From: Cellulomonas sp.
GTDB taxonomy: Bacteria; Actinomycetota; Actinomycetes; Actinomycetales; Cellulomonadaceae
DNA: 64,000 bases
Direction of reading: 5' to 3'
NCBI RefSeq assembly: GCF_015234515.1
Contig: NZ_JADGMY010000021.1
Span: 1-64,000, forward strand
How positions within the stretch are numbered: the first letter of the stretch is position 1; every line of letters begins with the position of its first letter. Of the stretch, positions 61,742-64,000 are shown piece by piece. A model generated the notes under the pieces. The model was not told where the DNA came from, searched no databases, and saw only the letters and a program-made list of their open reading frames with translations. Position numbers and translations under genes: made by a program.

Positions 61742-62540
61742 ATGGACCGCACCACAGCGCCCGCACCGACGCGGTCGGAACTTGCCGAGGCCGGCCCCGC
61801 GCGGCGGGTCGCCCTCGTCACCGGCGCGACGTCCGGCATCGGTGCAGCGACGGCCCTCGAGCTCGCGTGGCGCGGTCTGCGCGTCGTCGTCCTCGGCCGC
61901 GACGAGGAGCGGGGCGCGGGCGTCGTCGGACGCATCCGGGCGTCCGGCGGCGAGGCGGCGCTCGTCACGGCCGACCTGTGCGACGACGACGCCCTCGCGT
62001 CGGCCCTCGATGCCGCAGCCGCCGTGTGGGGACGCCTCGACCACGCGTTCAACAACGCCGGGGTCGCCGGACCCGGGACCGTCGCGGACGCCGACGTCGA
62101 GGACTTCGACCGGGCGTTCGCCGTGAACACGCGCGCTGTGGCTGTGCATGCGCGCGGAGGTGCGCCACATGACGGCCACAGGCGGCGGCTCGATCGTCAA
62201 CAACCTGTCCGTGCACTCCGTGCGCACGGTGTTCCATGGTGTGGCGCCGTACGCCGCGTCCAAGGCGGCGGCCCTGGCACTCACCCGCTGCGCCGCGGTC
62301 GAGCTGGCCGACCAGGGCATCCGCGTCAACGGCGTCGCGTCCGGCCCGGTGGACACCGGGACGTTCACGGGCCCCGGCATGGTGCCGCCCGGCGCGGACG
62401 CGTGGAGCACGCTGCTGCCCATGGGCCGCGCGGGCACCACGGGCGAGGTGGCGGACGCGGTCGCGTGGCTGTTCTCCGACGAGGCGAGGTACGTCACCGG
62501 CAACGTCATCGCCGTGGACGGCGGGTTCCTGGCGCGCTGA
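61742..62540 (+). pseudogene. Short-chain dehydrogenase/reductase with frameshift
   Basis: The gene reads as a ~265-residue SDR split between two frames. The first part has the cofactor motif ALVTGATSGIGAATALEL and HAFNNAGVAGPG, ending AFAVNTRAV near 62138; the second starts around CMRAEVRHM (62145) and has IVNNLSVHS with the catalytic Ser, PYAASKAAALAL with Tyr and Lys, and YVTGNVIAVDGGFLAR. At 62136-62142 the DNA reads GCTGTGGCTG where GCTGTGTGGCTG would restore the usual NTRAVWLCMR, so two bases (one TG) appear lost. All catalytic residues survive, so the damage is recent or a sequencing error. GGGGGA precedes the ATG. Confidence 0.75.
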
Positions 62541-62647
62541 GCGAGCCAGGGCCGCTGTCCACAGGGGACGGACGCACGCCACCGCCCGGCGGCCGGAACT
62601 GTTAGCGTCGCGTCCGGTTTGTCCGTCTTTCATCCTCAGGGAGCCTC

Positions 62648-64000
62648 GTGCGCACTCTCCTCGCCGTCGTCGCGTCGACCGTCGGATGCCTGCTCCTGCT
62701 CCTCGGAGGGGCGATCGCCGCACTCGTCGGCCCGGACGACACCGCGACCCTGCCCGCCGGCCGGGTCCCCGCGGCCTCGGGCGTCGCCATCACTTCGTTC
62801 GACCTCTTCCCCGTGCGTGACCTGACCCTGCACGTCACCGCCACGTCGCAGGGCGGTCCGGTGTTCCTCGGCGCCGCGCACCCCGTCGACGCGCGCGACT
62901 ACGTCACGGGCGTGGGCGCCTCGTGGGTCACGGGGGTGGACCGGTCCGGCACCCTCACGACGGACGTGATCGACGGCGAGCTGGACGCGCCCGAGGTCGA
63001 CCCGACCACGGCCACCTTCTGGTCCGGGTCAGCGTCGGGTGACGGAGCGCAGTCGCTCGACGTCACGCTCACCGACGAGCCCGTGACGTTCGTCGTCGTG
63101 CCCCTCGGAGGGTCCGCGCCGACCACCCTGGCGTTCGGCGCCGTGGTCCCGGGCCTCTTCGTCCTCGCCCTCGGTGTCGCGGGGGCAGGCGCTCTGCTCG
63201 TCACAGCCGCGGTGCTCCTGCGGCGGCGGGGTCGTCGCCGCACCGCGCCGACGCCCGAGCCCGTGGCCGACGGGACCGACCCCGAGACCCTCACCGCCCC
63301 AGAACCTGAGCCGGCGGACGCCGCGCCTCGCACGGTGCGACGCCGTGCCGTCGTCCTCGGAGCCGGGCTGACCGTCGCGCTGACGGCCTGCGTGCCGCTG
63401 CCGTCCGCGGTGGAGCCGCCCGCGGAGCCCGTCAGGATCGCCGCCGACGCGGAGGAGCTCGACGCCGCCCTGGCGTCGTACGGGGAGCGCGAGAGCGCGG
63501 CGAGCGAGGTCGCGGCGCAGCTCGACCCGGGTGCCTGGGCCGACCCCGACACGGACGGTCTTCGCGCGCTCATGGAGTACCGCACCAAGCTCGACGCGGC
63601 GCGCAACCAGCCTTCCGCGCCGTACACGGTCACCTACTCCCCTCTCGACGCGGCCGTCCCCCAGTTCACGTCCTACCCCATGTGGTTCATGGCGCTCGTC
63701 GAGCCGACCACCGACGGCACCGCCTCCGACGTCCAGCTGCGGGTGTTCGAACGGGAACGTGCGGCGGCACCGTGGCGCTCCAGCTTCGCGCTCGAGGTCC
63801 CGGCCGATGCGGTCCAGCTGCCCGATCCGGGGCCCGCGAGCGCCGCCTCGCCCGACCAGCTGGCCACCGGCCTCGCCGCGGTCGAGCTGGTCCGCTCGCA
63901 CCTGGAGACCGGCGCGGAAGTGGCGGTCGAGCTCGGCGAGCTGGGCACGTTCCGGGAGGAGATGCTGGGCGACGACCTCGACGGGCGCCTGCGGATCACC
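62648..64000 (+). CDS. Large membrane protein, 3' end beyond the window
   Basis: An open frame of 451 codons with no stop before the window edge. It begins VRTLLAVVASTVGCLLLLLG, a signal-anchor-like helix, followed by an extracellular domain of ~130 residues, a second helix (VVPGLFVLALGVAGAGALLV, ~165-185), a basic/acidic linker and a third hydrophobic segment at ~237-252, RRRAVVLGAGLTVALTAC, that looks like a lipobox signal inside the chain. The rest (LDPGAWADPDTDGLRALMEYR, YPMWFMALVEPT) is soluble. AGGGAG precedes the GTG by six bases, and a TAGCGT -10 lies at 62603-62608. I recognise no family. Confidence 0.6.
   Translation, partial: MRTLLAVVASTVGCLLLLLGGAIAALVGPDDTATLPAGRVPAASGVAITSFDLFPVRDLTLHVTATSQGGPVFLGAAHPVDARDYVTGVGASWVTGVDRSGTLTTDVIDGELDAPEVDPTTATFWSGSASGDGAQSLDVTLTDEPVTFVVVPLGGSAPTTLAFGAVVPGLFVLALGVAGAGALLVTAAVLLRRRGRRRTAPTPEPVADGTDPETLTAPEPEPADAAPRTVRRRAVVLGAGLTVALTACVPLPSAVEPPAEPVRIAADAEELDAALASYGERESAASEVAAQLDPGAWADPDTDGLRALMEYRTKLDAARNQPSAPYTVTYSPLDAAVPQFTSYPMWFMALVEPTTDGTASDVQLRVFERERAAAPWRSSFALEVPADAVQLPDPGPASAASPDQLATGLAAVELVRSHLETGAEVAVELGELGTFREEMLGDDLDGRLRIT

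Overview
The window reads as chromosomal DNA of a very high-GC actinobacterium, most likely a cellulolytic member of the Micrococcales (Cellulomonas or a close relative). The evidence is a cluster of secreted polysaccharidases with proline/threonine-rich linkers and CBM-type modules, the conserved actinobacterial order clpS - DUF2017 - murI - MBL hydrolase - rph - rdgB next to pncB, GTG and ATG starts joined by 4-base overlaps, and many genes whose -10 box lies only 6-8 bases before the start codon (leaderless transcripts). I see no phage, plasmid, IS element or CRISPR array.

Layout. 1-5 kb: tRNA-His, an ATP-grasp enzyme and a divergent compatible-solute-type ABC importer whose binding lipoprotein looks circularly permuted. 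5-8.3 kb: a flavin disulfide oxidoreductase, tRNA-Lys, a GroES-like protein, a Bcp peroxiredoxin and tRNA-Leu. 8.3-12 kb: a 1023-residue GH81 beta-1,3-glucanase and thioredoxin. 12-21 kb: a NUDIX protein, then the housekeeping block ABC-F, rdgB, rph, (inserted AbiEi/DUF559 gene between two repeat clusters), MBL hydrolase, murI, DUF2017, clpS, and divergent pncB. 21-25 kb: small membrane proteins, a helicase/DUF3039 pair and an HTH protein with paired palindromes at its promoter. 25-33 kb: a DasABC-like sugar importer with ROK kinase, NagB and ROK repressor, and a PfkB kinase; together this looks like amino-sugar uptake and entry into glycolysis. 33-38 kb: a pectate lyase (PL3 with CBM13), pgi and a CE3-type esterase with CBM2; the two secreted enzymes share an operator-like 11-mer. 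38-41 kb: CPBP protein with a two-component system, an S4 RNA-binding protein and a STAS protein. 41-47 kb: AlkA-type glycosylase, nnrD, luxS translationally coupled to pfs, and an MFS exporter. 47-54 kb: two alpha/beta hydrolases, then a two-component system divergent from a LolA-like protein plus ABC exporter, with a response-regulator-like direct repeat between them. 54-64 kb: a ThrE-type exporter with an N-terminal extension, a NYN nuclease with a LOTUS-like region, membrane and hydrolase genes, an LLM oxidoreductase, rlmC, a frameshifted SDR gene behind a CelR-like palindrome, and a membrane protein that runs off the end.

Most unusual features: (1) the circularly permuted binding protein at 4015-5028; (2) an AbiEi/DUF559 gene wedged into a conserved operon between two clusters of a GC-rich palindromic element that recurs at two convergent gene ends; (3) a 121-bp duplication carrying the 5' end of the S4-protein gene; (4) operator-like palindromes in front of the polysaccharidase genes and the broken SDR gene. 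All functions were assigned by reading motifs, without database searches.
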